NCBI RefSeq assembly: GCF_002105155.1
Contig: NW_019029019.1
Coordinates: 330,656 to 394,655, forward strand
Reading direction: 5' to 3'
Length of the DNA stretch: 64,000 nt
Source: Lobosporangium transversale
Lineage: Eukaryota > Mortierellomycota > Mortierellomycetes > Mortierellales > Mortierellaceae
This document shows positions 29,009-39,700 of the stretch, one piece after another. Below the pieces are notes generated by a model. That model was not told the origin of the DNA. It worked only from the letters and a program-made list of their open reading frames with translations, and searched no databases. Position numbers and translations under genes: made by a program. Position 1 is the first letter of the stretch; each line of letters begins with the position of its first letter.

Positions 29009-30331
29009 ATGTCTCAAGATCAGTTTCATCACTATATACCACGTTTCATACTGAAGAGTTTCTCTGAATATTTCCAGCTGAAACCCTCAAGCATTTTCTC
29101 ACCGAATGCCTCAGGCGGCTTTACATTAGAGTCCCTTGAAAATGGCCCTGTGAAGAGCAAGGGAAATAACGGAGGAGGTAGCAGGAAAAGCAACAAGAAA
29201 GGCAAAAAAATAGGCAAAAAAAAGAAAAGCAGTGGTAGTAACATAAGAAGCAGCAGGGAAGACGACAGCAAAGGTAGCCATGGAGAGGAGCAAGATCCGA
29301 TCATGGAATATCCAATTAATGTTTACCAAGTAATGGAGGAAACAGTCACACAGAGCGACGTTGGCAGAGTGTATGGTGTTCAGAACATGTACCAGGACAT
29401 TGCTGAAGTCGATAGTATGTGGTTTGAGAAGGAGCTTGCCAAGTTGGAGTGCACCTCTGCGACGTTCATTCACAAGATCCGATCTGGCGGAGAGCTACCG
29501 CTGACGCGGACTCAACTAGCAGACTTCAAGAGGTTCTTAGCCATCATGATGTACAGGGGGGAGCACCGGAGGGAGCAGTATTACGAGTGTAGGTTCGACG
29601 TTAGGACGCTACTATCAGTTCGGAAACATATGTTTCAAAACAACATTGAAAGAGTTCAAGACGTGTGGTTCGAGAACCTCAAATGGATCATCAAGACCCC
29701 TCATGATGAAATCATTAAGGAAGGCACAAAAATCATTCCCTTGATTCCAATGAATAAATACAATGGGCCTATCCACATCGCGGAACTTCTGGACTATTAT
29801 CACATGATGTGCAACTACATGTGTGTTTGGCAAGCAGAAGAAGGGTCTGAATTTATCCTAACCGACAAGTGCTTTGGTGCGTTCGAAGGCGAGAATGGCA
29901 TTCACTTCCACAATTTCTATGTTGTGTCTCCGAAATATATGGTCGTTCTTGTGAACCGTCTTTACATGTGGGACCTTGTGAAGACCATGGGTCTCCGGAA
30001 GTCGTGGTTTGGGGATGAGCTCCATGCCAATCCAGATGTTATCTATACGAAAAAGGCTATGAGAGGTGCGGAAGACTTTACTCCAACAGACGTGTTCAAA
30101 TACAAAAGGATTGTTGTCTCAAAAGAGAAGGTGTATCTCTGCAACAGTATCTTCTTGGATGCAAACCCCAATTATATAACATACAAATCCGATATCTCCA
30201 TGTACAAGTCCTTAAGATACTACGACAAAACTAAAGAAGATCTGTTCACCTTCAAATATGATTACCATGTCCTGAAGCGCAAAGTATTAGCCAATCTCAA
30301 GGCAGAGATGAACAGGACACATTGTTTCTGA
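29009..30331 (+). CDS. DUF4238 family protein, intact copy B
   Basis: The 440-residue paralogue of the gene at 17428 has the same MSQDQFHHYIPRFILKSFS start and nearly the same C-terminal two thirds. The linker (about 45-95) is diverged and strongly basic (KSNKKGKKIGKKKKSSG), unlike the milder one in copy A. The stretch that reads ESSALDPKGVKTPMDTMF in copy A is replaced by a shorter EGTKIIPLIPMNKYN. Near-identity from about residue 260 onward beside divergence upstream suggests recent duplication or gene conversion of the 3' half. Function unknown. Confidence 0.9.
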   Translation: MSQDQFHHYIPRFILKSFSEYFQLKPSSIFSPNASGGFTLESLENGPVKSKGNNGGGSRKSNKKGKKIGKKKKSSGSNIRSSREDDSKGSHGEEQDPIMEYPINVYQVMEETVTQSDVGRVYGVQNMYQDIAEVDSMWFEKELAKLECTSATFIHKIRSGGELPLTRTQLADFKRFLAIMMYRGEHRREQYYECRFDVRTLLSVRKHMFQNNIERVQDVWFENLKWIIKTPHDEIIKEGTKIIPLIPMNKYNGPIHIAELLDYYHMMCNYMCVWQAEEGSEFILTDKCFGAFEGENGIHFHNFYVVSPKYMVVLVNRLYMWDLVKTMGLRKSWFGDELHANPDVIYTKKAMRGAEDFTPTDVFKYKRIVVSKEKVYLCNSIFLDANPNYITYKSDISMYKSLRYYDKTKEDLFTFKYDYHVLKRKVLANLKAEMNRTHCF

Positions 30332-30641
30332 ACTATCTTCGAAAGACTTCAGAGCATTGCACTTCTTCTTCATTCCTTCACAAAGATAGGCTGTGGTTGT
30401 TGAGCGCAACTCGGTAGAAATAAAAGAATGGATCTCATAACCATTTCGCGATAATAGTTTCTTTATTTATTTGTTTGTTTACTTTTACTTTTATTTGTTT
30501 GTTTACTTTTTTATTTTTATTTTTTTATACAACGCCTTTTTGTTATTTTTGCTGTTCTTTCCTTTCCTTTCAGGACATCTCCTTTATCCTTAAGTGAAAT
30601 ATGATTCATATTTCCATATTCAAGTCTCATTTATCGACAAC

Positions 30642-30673
<32 letters not shown>

Positions 30674-31067
30674 AGCAAGTGGCCTAGACGAAGTCTTCTA
30701 TCTGAGAGGCCTCATCACAGCCAATGCGTTACTTTTTTACTTTGATCTTTTTGTTTTCATCGACATTCCCAGGTCTGGGGAGGCGTGTATTGGCGTTTTC
30801 GTTTTGTGATTGGAGACACTAATATGAAAAAAGCAGGACATTGACAACTCATTGCTTTGCAAGCCTTACACATTCAAGCTTGCTGCTCTTTACCCAAGCA
30901 TGAGGCGGAATAACCCGCTTAGTGTTTCAAAAGTCATTAATTTTTTTCTGCAAATGCTTTAAGTGGTGATTTCGGATCACCAGAGATGGGGTAGTCTCGC
31001 AAGACAAATCATACCCAAAACAACTCGCTCGCTAATTGGAGATGGAGATATTATTTAATATCTTTTG
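30332..31067. other. Intergenic region between DUF4238 copy B and the F-box gene
   Basis: It has a 3' region related to that of DUF4238 copy A (cttcgaaagactt, AATAAAAG-like word near 30420), tracts of TTTA/TTTG, and a 30-base A run near 30643. No gene was recognised. The two flanking genes converge here. Confidence 0.55.
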
Positions 31068-33089
31068 TCATTGGAATGCTGTGATAAAGTCATCGTCAAC
31101 AAAATCCGCTAACTCCGAGTACCCTAACCAACTACCTGGTAACCTGATATCTGGATAATAATGTTGAAGCCATTTGATAGCTCTTTCGTCATCTGTATGA
31201 GGGCTTAAGCCCGCAATGGTGTGGAGTTGTGGCCAATGCTTGGTCATCCATTGGACATCCACTAATCCGATCCGGGTCTCCAAATCTGACACGTCCAGTT
31301 CCTTGAGAGACTTCAAGCTGATAAGCCGATCCAATCCACTCTCGACAGTCATTTCCAAACATTGAAGTTGATATCCACGATCGTGTTCCTCTGTATGATA
31401 GAAATTGTATGTCATAAAGGGATTATGTCCTAGCCACAATGCCTCTAGATTTACAAATCTTCCAAGACGCTCGTACACTTGACACTGGGGCTTCCTTCCA
31501 CCAATACCACCATCATCCCCAGTATCAATGCCACTTCCATCTACATGCTTTTCAGGGACTATAATGACTTCATCTTCTCTTAGCAGATCTGGCCTTGGTA
31601 CACCTGTGATCATGAGCTTGAGGACCTTGAGGGTGTTCTCACATGCCCATGGAATTAATGTATTGGTTTTTGGGTCCAGATCAATAAATATATCCATGTC
31701 CATTTTACAAAGCACTACATCTGAATAGCCCTGTATCAGAACTGTATCCAATGTATGCAATCTAGGACAATATGAGAGGATAGGTAAAAGACTGTTGCCG
31801 TCCAATCGATAATTGGCTGGTATGATCAATGTTTCCAAAGTTGCGAAATGACTAGTCAAGGACGAGAGCGAATCCCTTAAAAAAGAGATTGTGCCCGTAG
31901 CTACGATCGACTTCAAACCTTGAGGGGATCCAGTGATCAATTCTGAGATGTGATGATCGGTCAAAGTACTCCTGTAACCATCATTGCCTCCCAAGTGAAG
32001 CCGCTCGAGAGCAGGCATACAAGTCGGCATGGAGCTGACAAGTGTTTGAGCAACCAACTGATTGACCTCACCGATCTCTAAACACTCCACATAACGACAT
32101 TGCTGCCATAACCATAGCCAAAACGGTCTGGATGCTAGATCACTATGGCATCCATACAAGTTAATGGTCTTGATATTCAGTTCCGGTCCTGTGTGTTCAG
32201 CCTTTATTGCTGTTGTTGTTACTGCTGCTGCTGCTCTTGTTATTGATAAGTCTTTATTATTCATCATCGGATTATTTTTCGAGCCAACGGCGATAAATCG
32301 AAGATTCAAGACCCTCAATTTGCTTGTACATCTTGTCAAAATATATTTGAGTTTCCAAGGCTCTACAGTATTCTCGTGGGGCTTGGACGTGTCAGTTCTT
32401 AATACTCGAGCATGTGGGGCTAACATGCCATAGGTCTTTAAGGCGTCATCTGACATTAGATCATCAATAGATATGGAGAGCTGATCATGATGTTCAATCG
32501 CGTGGCATCGACTTAGAAAATGACGATACAGCTGTTGCGGTGTGGGTTTTTTTTCGATTTGTTGTTGTTGCTGTTGTAGTTCTTTCTCTTGTCCTTGTCC
32601 ATATGGATTCGTTAGTGCTGTTTTTGAATCGGGCGACGGGGGTTGAAAGTATCGGAGGAAATCTGCGTGTTTAGGTATCTTTTTGATCATGGAGCCATAT
32701 TTTGTCAATGGAGGTACGAAAAAGCTGTGAGAGAGTTCTTGTAGATCATCATATTGCTCTTGTATATACAGGTCATGGTCTTGGTCTTGGTCTTGTTCTT
32801 GGTCTTGTTCTTGTTCTTGTTCTTGTTCTTGTTCTTGTTCTTGGTCTTGATATTGATATTGATCTTGTTTTAGTTGCCCTTGTCGCTGTTGAGCATAGAG
32901 ATAATAATCGTTCAACACCAATCTACGAAAGGCCTGCCTGTTGAATTCGCCCCAAACGGATCCAATATCATACCAAAGATAAGGGGCAACGATGCTGTGC
33001 CATCGTCTGCAGACACAGACACACTGAGCCATATCATGTCGATTCAGTTGTTGACACACGATATTGTCGAGTTCTGGAATGTTGAACAT
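31068..33089 (-). CDS. F-box protein with leucine-rich-repeat-like C terminus
   Basis: The protein is 673 residues in a single exon from the ATG at 33089. Residues 1-45 form an F-box (IPELDNIVCQQLNRHDMAQCVCVCRRWHSIVAPYLW, read in two parts), which would bind Skp1 in an SCF ubiquitin ligase. A Gln/Glu/Asp repeat (alternating EQ and DQ) occupies about 80-110 and a second poly-Q near 175. From about 240 the chain has irregular leucine-rich segments (LRVLNLRFIAV, LEIGEVNQLV, LERLHLGG, LETLIIPANY, LKELDVSDLE) typical of substrate-binding LRR domains. The substrate is unknown. Such genes are numerous in early-diverging fungi. Confidence 0.88.
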   Translation of the reverse strand: MFNIPELDNIVCQQLNRHDMAQCVCVCRRWHSIVAPYLWYDIGSVWGEFNRQAFRRLVLNDYYLYAQQRQGQLKQDQYQYQDQEQEQEQEQEQEQDQEQDQDQDHDLYIQEQYDDLQELSHSFFVPPLTKYGSMIKKIPKHADFLRYFQPPSPDSKTALTNPYGQGQEKELQQQQQQIEKKPTPQQLYRHFLSRCHAIEHHDQLSISIDDLMSDDALKTYGMLAPHARVLRTDTSKPHENTVEPWKLKYILTRCTSKLRVLNLRFIAVGSKNNPMMNNKDLSITRAAAAVTTTAIKAEHTGPELNIKTINLYGCHSDLASRPFWLWLWQQCRYVECLEIGEVNQLVAQTLVSSMPTCMPALERLHLGGNDGYRSTLTDHHISELITGSPQGLKSIVATGTISFLRDSLSSLTSHFATLETLIIPANYRLDGNSLLPILSYCPRLHTLDTVLIQGYSDVVLCKMDMDIFIDLDPKTNTLIPWACENTLKVLKLMITGVPRPDLLREDEVIIVPEKHVDGSGIDTGDDGGIGGRKPQCQVYERLGRFVNLEALWLGHNPFMTYNFYHTEEHDRGYQLQCLEMTVESGLDRLISLKSLKELDVSDLETRIGLVDVQWMTKHWPQLHTIAGLSPHTDDERAIKWLQHYYPDIRLPGSWLGYSELADFVDDDFITAFQ

Positions 33090-35476
33090 GTCTGCAACTT
33101 TTTCAGATGGAAAGAAGCAAATGAGAATGAGAATGAAAAGATGAAATGCATCATCAATAAAAAATAAGAAAGAAGTTGTTCAAATCTAATTCTTGTGCTA
33201 CATGAGATTCCACAATCAATCTGATTTTGTCGTTGCGCATGCACATGGATATTTTAGATCTTCCCCGAGGCAAAAGAAAAAAGAAAAAAGAAAAAAAAAA
33301 AAAAGCTCTCTTTTTGCCTCGACATTCTGACTTGCTTGCTCAGCCCCATGTCTTTCCCTAGAATGTACAAGCATAAAAAGCGGAATAGATAGTAGGCTGA
33401 TCACAAAAAGTATAGCCCTTTGCGGATGTTTGATTGATGTCCAATGGGGCGTTAACACATGTCAAATGAAAACTGACAGGTGGCTTTAATCGATGCTAGA
33501 CCAACTTTTGTGCTTGATTACTGCCTACTGTACGCCGCATCAATTGCTTAACCAACAAAGTGTCTTTCTTCATCTAAACCATTCAGCTTTCATACCCCCC
33601 CCCCCCCACTGTACTTTCTATCGTTCTCATCATCCTCATACTATGCGCACTTTAGACTCAATTAAAGAATGCGCCCGAGTCATCGGTACATGGATATGAT
33701 TCACATGCAAAGAGAGCACTAACAAATGCACTATAAAAAAAAAAGACAAAAGTTGGTGACACAACCAGTGGCTATTCCAAAGGAGAGGCTGATTCGGACT
33801 CGGGCAGAATCCCCAGGTCAAACTTAATGCTAAAAAGAGAGAGCAGCTGTGGTCAATGCAGAGACAAGGAATAGCAACATCCGGGAAATCCTTTGCCCAT
33901 GTCTTTTTGTTCTTTTTTTTTTTTTTTTTTTTTTGTTTAATATCTTAACGGGTACAAAGCTTGTTAAGCTGTTTAAATACTTTTCTTTTTTTTTTTGTAC
34001 ATTCATCCCTCATTTTTCTTGTTATCCCTTACAAGCTGTGTACTATTTTTATTATCTATCATCTGAGGCCTAAGGATCGCCATAACAACTATCCATACTC
34101 TCGTTGGGCCCCTTCCCTGCTCCTTGTTCGTCTGGTGAGTGGTCTGGGAGTTATCTCCTTCCACTCACCTCTCGAGGATGTAGTTGTCCTGATTGTGTTT
34201 ATAAACCCAGCGTCTGTTAGCAAATCCAAAGGTCTTACTCCTTTTTCTCTCTTTCTCTAATCTTGGCAACCTTACTCATAACGGCCCAATAATCCCTCAC
34301 TTTGTCACAGCTTTCCCTGTCTCTCGATTTTTTCTACCTCAACCTCTTTGCTTTCATGCTTCATGAACCCATCAGACCCTGGCCGGTAGGATAATTGAGC
34401 TGCTTGTACGACGACGCAAGACGGGCGAGGAAGAAAGGGATCACAGGTTAAGTTACGGGTAATACTATGGCGAACCCATTATTTGGAGTTGGACAATGGC
34501 CCCCAAGCGGCCTTGATCTTCTTCTCTTGCACTGTGGAGCAGAAAAAATATATACTATCTTATTAACAATGCCATTATAGAGACGAGTGGCTACAGAGAG
34601 AAAAGATTTAAAAGAAAAAAAAAAAAAAAAAAACCTCACTAGTCTATTTACATCGCATTCAATATTCCTGCTAGTCATCTTGTCAGCCATAGCATAGTAG
34701 CATAGCATAGAAATAAAGTATATTTAGAAAGCTGCAAAGGAGAGGAAGGGAAAAAAGTGAAGAATTTACAGCGAAAATGACCATGATGAATGACCATGTG
34801 AGTAAATGCCTCTACTTTTAATGTCGATGGTCTGCTCCCCCTTCCCCTTCTGTGGTTTGAGGACTTTGGGATTCAGGCGGATATTACCATGTAGTTGGGG
34901 GGATAGAAAGCTGCTGTTCTAGGAGGCCAATGGTGAGGATGAAGAGCGAGGAAAGTTAAGCAGAATTATGGTCTTTTTATATTCGATTTCGCATTCTCCA
35001 TTCCACAAGGAAACCACGTCTTGGTGTGCAATGTTGTGATAATTTGTCAAGAAAATGAGCGCTGTGTGGTATTCAGAAGCAAAAGTGGAGGAGCAATATA
35101 TGCAAATATAAATAAGATGATCGGGTGAACATGATAGGAAATAAAGAAAAGCAGATCAAAGAGATGATTGATTTAAAGCAGACGCGTCTTCCTTTCAAAA
35201 ATAAAAATAAAAATAAAAATATAAATAAAAATAAAAATATAAATAAAAATAAAAATAAAAATATAAATAAAAATAAAAATAAAAATAAAAATAAAAATAA
35301 AAATAAAAATATAAATAAAAATAAAAATAAAAATAAAATAAAATAAAATAAAAAAAAGTTTCATTAGATGATATGGGATCTATGACAAGTCAAAATGAAG
35401 GTCCAGTGTCGACCAAGAGATTTGTAGTGTATTAAATAAGACTCTGTTTTTATTAATTCTAAAAAATCGTAATGCT
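33090..35476. other. Intergenic region with homopolymers and microsatellite
   Basis: It contains C, T and A runs (about 33596, 33911, 33988, 34615) and the AAAAAT/ATAAAT microsatellite at 35197-35358. No gene with a credible start, length or family was found. Confidence 0.5.
35197..35358 (+). repeat. (AAAAAT)n microsatellite
   Basis: About 160 bases of six-base AAAAAT units with interspersed ATAAAT variants lie 118 bases downstream of a minus-strand gene. The open frames through it are an artefact of the repeat. Confidence 0.92.
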
Positions 35477-35926
35477 CTACTTGGGGACAGCTGGGACCTT
35501 TCCACAGTCATAGTACACTCTGCTGACTCCAGGCAATGAACGGTTGGTTCTCTTGACAGCATTGCCATCACAGCCCATTCCTCCCAAGCCACCGTTGCCT
35601 CCACTGCCACCGCAGCCATTAGCGTAGACACTCATGCCCTTTGCATCCTTGCTTCCAAAGAAGCCCCACTCATAGATCTGGTCCCTCTTGCCTTCACTGA
35701 ACTGGACAGGGCCTCCAATCTCGAATCCTCCAGTCGACGATCCATCGTTGTGGTAGATTGTAATAAAGTGGCAGGGCTGGTAGCTGCAGTTTCCTTGAGG
35801 AGTACAGAAGACTGGGTGGCAGTTGTTGTTGGTCATCGCGCGGATACCGACAGCAGGCTTGCAGAGAGCATGGGCAGAAGCAGCGAGTCCGAGCAAGGCA
35901 AGGGTCAAAACTTGAATGGAAGGCAT
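35477..35926 (-). CDS. Small secreted Gly/Cys-rich protein
   Basis: The protein is 149 residues. A classical signal peptide at 1-20 (MPSIQVLTLALLGLAASAHA) is followed by a mature chain with ten cysteines. It contains a Gly-rich patch (NGCGGSGGNGGLGGMGC, about 104-120) and a C-terminal SRVYYDCGKV block. A TATAAAAGG box on the minus strand at 36011-36019, about 90 bases upstream of the ATG, supports this start. I do not recognise the family. Extracellular location is inferred from the signal peptide. It could be a cell-wall or effector-like protein. Confidence 0.8.
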   Translation of the reverse strand: MPSIQVLTLALLGLAASAHALCKPAVGIRAMTNNNCHPVFCTPQGNCSYQPCHFITIYHNDGSSTGGFEIGGPVQFSEGKRDQIYEWGFFGSKDAKGMSVYANGCGGSGGNGGLGGMGCDGNAVKRTNRSLPGVSRVYYDCGKVPAVPK

Positions 35927-36019
35927 GATGGTAGTTGTAGTTGTTCAGAGAAGTTGTGGAATGCTTTGTTTGATGTTGTTGATAATGAGAAAAACGAACG
36001 ACAATGGTTGCCTTTTATA

Positions 36020-36055
<36 letters not shown>

Positions 36056-36761
36056 GCTTCCCACGAATATCCATCCTTCAAAGCAGCCTGGAGTTCATAA
36101 ATAACATGTGCTATGTTGTTTCCTATCAAGAGTTTGCTGTAAAGCTCTTTTTTGCCATCAAGGAGCATGAGACAAATATTCATTGTTCAGGGTCAAGAAC
36201 AAGGATGAGGCGCAACTTACATAAATTTTAATTAAGCTCTATATGTGAGAAAAGAGGGTCTAAGGGTTCAAAAGTTCTAGGCGCATCCGCTCTGAAGAAG
36301 CTTCAAGTACATGTAGATGGATAAAGTTCGTAAAAGTGTACAGTATATATTATACATGTATATAGGGTAAATATATAGCAGCTGGATACATCCATGTTGT
36401 GTTTGGAGTTCAATTTCGCATAGAGACGAATGAGGCGCAACGGCAAGCTATGGATACATGTGGATATATACCGTACAATGATTCATAACCTATCGGAGTC
36501 AATCGTGGCACCGGAGGGGCTACATCTTTTCGAAATTTCCCAGTCCTACCTTTTTACATGAAGATGTCCATTGTGCCTGAATTATAACTTTATTCGTCGA
36601 CCAATCACACTGAACAGTTTGATGTGGCAGTGAAATTACCATGTGTGTGGCTTAGATTAGACAAGTATCCCACGCTTACTCGCACTTTTCTAGTTTATTA
36701 TTATTGTTGTAATTGTAGGCTTCTACGTTTTTTTTCTTTTTTTCTTTTTTCCCTACCCTTC
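35927..36761. other. Intergenic region with TATA box and T run
   Basis: TATAAAAGG at 36011-36019 (minus) serves the secreted-protein gene. A 34-T run follows at about 36020-36054. The rest (36060-36760) shows nothing beyond AT-rich words; the SH3 gene ends at 36762. Confidence 0.55.
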
Positions 36762-39700
36762 TTATCCTTGCAATTGTGCTTTGAGTTGATTAACTTCGGC
36801 CTCCAGCTTCTCTCGACTCTCACGCTCGTCTGAAAGCTCCTTCTTAACTCGATCTAGCTCTTCTGTCATCCATCGTCGCAGTTTGGCAATCTCGAGTTCC
36901 AGTACTGCATTGTTGCCACCCGTTGTAGGAACACCCTGGAACTGACCGAATCTTGAGCTGAGTGATTTGACACCGCCAGCTGGTGGTGGGGCCCCCGCAG
37001 GTGATCCCGTTGCAGGTGTGGAGCCAGCAGAATCCGTCGCTGCCGATGAACTTGCTGATCCAACACTACCCTGAGGGGACTCGTTTCCTGATCCTACGCG
37101 GCGACCCGTTGGTCGTAGAGCAACAGAGGATGGTTGTGCTCCTGCAAATGGGGTAGGAAACTTTTGGAAAATAGGTTTAACAGGCTTGGGTGGAGGTGGA
37201 GGCGCTGTCTTCTCTGAAACAGGTGTAGGTGTAGGCTCTGGTTTTACTTCTTCAGGGATGGGCGCCTACGTTAACATGTACAAATAAAGTCAGGTCATCC
37301 ATATACAGTCAGAAAGAAGAATAATCTAAATGCGTTATCTTTTCTATAACTTACAGCCTTGACTTCAGCCTCCAACTGTGCGACAAAGCTAGCCTCAGGA
37401 TTGGGTACAGGTGCTGAGGGAAGTTTACGGCCCTTGGCTGGACGTGGCCTTGAAGCATGGCTCAAAGCTGGCCCCGAATTCTCAATTTCAGGGAGCTTGG
37501 GTTTCTCAACCACAGGCTCCTTTGCTTGTTCTTCAACAACCTGATCCTCGCTATCCTCTACTGCATGACGCTCCTTGTTGGTATCGACATCCGGTGTTAC
37601 TGCAGCGGGTACATCAGTATGAGATGCAGCATCTACAGAAGACGGTGCATCTGGGGTATGATGCCCTTCAGAATTCTGCTCGGCGACCTCTGTAGCTGAC
37701 TCCTTTTGGAGTTTATCATGAGCAACGTCCATTTCCGGTTCCTGTGACTCTGCGCGAATAGTCTCTGGCGACTCAACGTGTACATGTCGCTCCTCCTGAT
37801 GAGGCTCTACCTCCGGCACTGATTCCTTAGTTGACTCGTGTTCCTCCTTTTCCTCCTTTTCCTCCTTAGGAACCGCAGGGACTTCTTGCTCTTCTTTTTC
37901 CTCTTCAAGAATCGCATGCACTTCATGAGCCTGAGCGAACACTTCTTCTGGCTCGCTAGGAACAGGAGGCAATGTTGCAGAGTGTGGAAGCACAACTGAC
38001 TTCCTTTTCTCACCCGCTTGGTGAATTGAAGGCGGTCTTGCTAAAGGAGGCAGAGACCTGTTTCGCGCCACAGGTGTTGGTAAAATATACGAATTTTGGT
38101 TCGATTGAGTGCTAGTAGGGCTAGTGGGCTCAGCATCTTCTTGTGACTGAGGCTCATGATGAATTGCCTTTGTTTCTGCCTCAGGTGCCTCAGGAATGGG
38201 CTTATGAGGTCGCGGTGCGGTATTGGGTCGAGAATTACCTTGACCAACACCAGTAGCGCTGACAGCTGCAGCCGTGGGAGACAATGGTTCAGGATTAAGG
38301 GCCAAAGGCGCGGAGACTAAGCGTGGTGATACTGGATAATCACGGCTGCTGGAACGAGACGCCAAAGATGCTCTTCTTGGTGGGGGAGAAGAGGGCAATG
38401 GTGGTCCATCGTTCGATAGTGTTGACGAGGCTCCAGGCGATGCAATCATAGAAGGAGGTCGTGAAGCACGGGCAACAGGTGGTGGTGTCACTGTGGGCAC
38501 TTCAGTCCTTGCATGCCCAGATTCTGAAGGGATTGGAGGCAATGCGACAGGAGCATGAAGGGGTGGACGAGAGTGCACCGGTGACTTTGGTGGCTCTTCA
38601 TGGTGAACAGTGGCTGTTGGCTCAGGGAGAGTGCTGACAGGGACTGGAGCTGGGGCGGGAGCTGGAGTTGGGGATATGGGTATGGCGGTAGAGGGCTGGG
38701 CTGGTTCTTCCTTGATCTCCTGAACAAAATCCGATGGAAAGTTGCCACTTTCACCTTGCTCATTCCTGCCACACCACCAGCCTTCGTCTCCCATCTTGTC
38801 CGTCACCACTACTGTTGATCCCTTGATCAACGAAATCTCGTCTAAGTGCAAGGGGTAAGAGAAAATACAAGGTGAATGTAGCTTCAATTAACAATCGAGA
38901 TTCTTCTTCTGCGTGTGCGATATTTTCTAGTTATTGCCTGTTAAATAAATAATATCCTGTTTCAATGATCTCGTACCATCTTCTTGTGCGGTGTATTCAT
39001 ACATAACGAGCGCCTTAATTTGCTTGGCTAAACAAGTCAAAGTAAATTAAGTATCAGTCCATCAACCCTTTTTATCGGTTTCCTCATTCCTATATCATTG
39101 TCATGCAACGTACCTTTGGGCTTTTTGGCTCGGCTAGGGATACGTGGCTCGGGGGAAGCAGCAACTTCCTCGACTGGATGAACTGGGGGACCTAGAGGAG
39201 CCGAAGGAGCTGGAACTGGAGGGGCTGGAGGAGTAGCACGTATAGGATTATTGATCAGCGGTGCAAGCACCTCCTCTGCGACTGGTGGGATAAGTTTTGC
39301 AGCTGAAGCGTTACGAGCGCTAAAGCCTGGAGAGCGTGGCTCATCCACTGAAGTCCGTCTGGATGTGCTGCCTGTTCCGGCACCTACACCATGAACAGGG
39401 ACCGAAGTTGGGGCATGAGCAGGGACATGAGCAGGAGCAGGAGCATGAGCAGGAGCATGAGCAGGAGCATGAGCAGGAGCATGAGCAGGAGCATGAGCAG
39501 GAGCATGAGCAGGAGCATGAGCAGGAGCATGAGCAGGAGCATGAGCAGGAGCATGAGCAGGAGCATGAGCAGGAGCATGAGCAGGAGCAGGAACAAGGAC
39601 AGGGGCAGCCTCAGCTCCAGTAGGATTACCTGGCTCAATGCCACCCAGCTTTTTCAAATTCCCCGTCTTTTTCAATCCCGGGATGACGCCTCCTGCAAAA

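Noticed and set aside
32702-32944. Plus-strand hydrophobic frame with VLVLVLVL repeats
   Set aside because: It is antisense to the EQ/DQ repeat of the F-box protein and has no promoter or family support.
35125-35364. Lys/Asn-rich and Ile/Phe-rich frames through the microsatellite
   Set aside because: They are translations of the AAAAAT repeat on the two strands. Low complexity, no coding signal.
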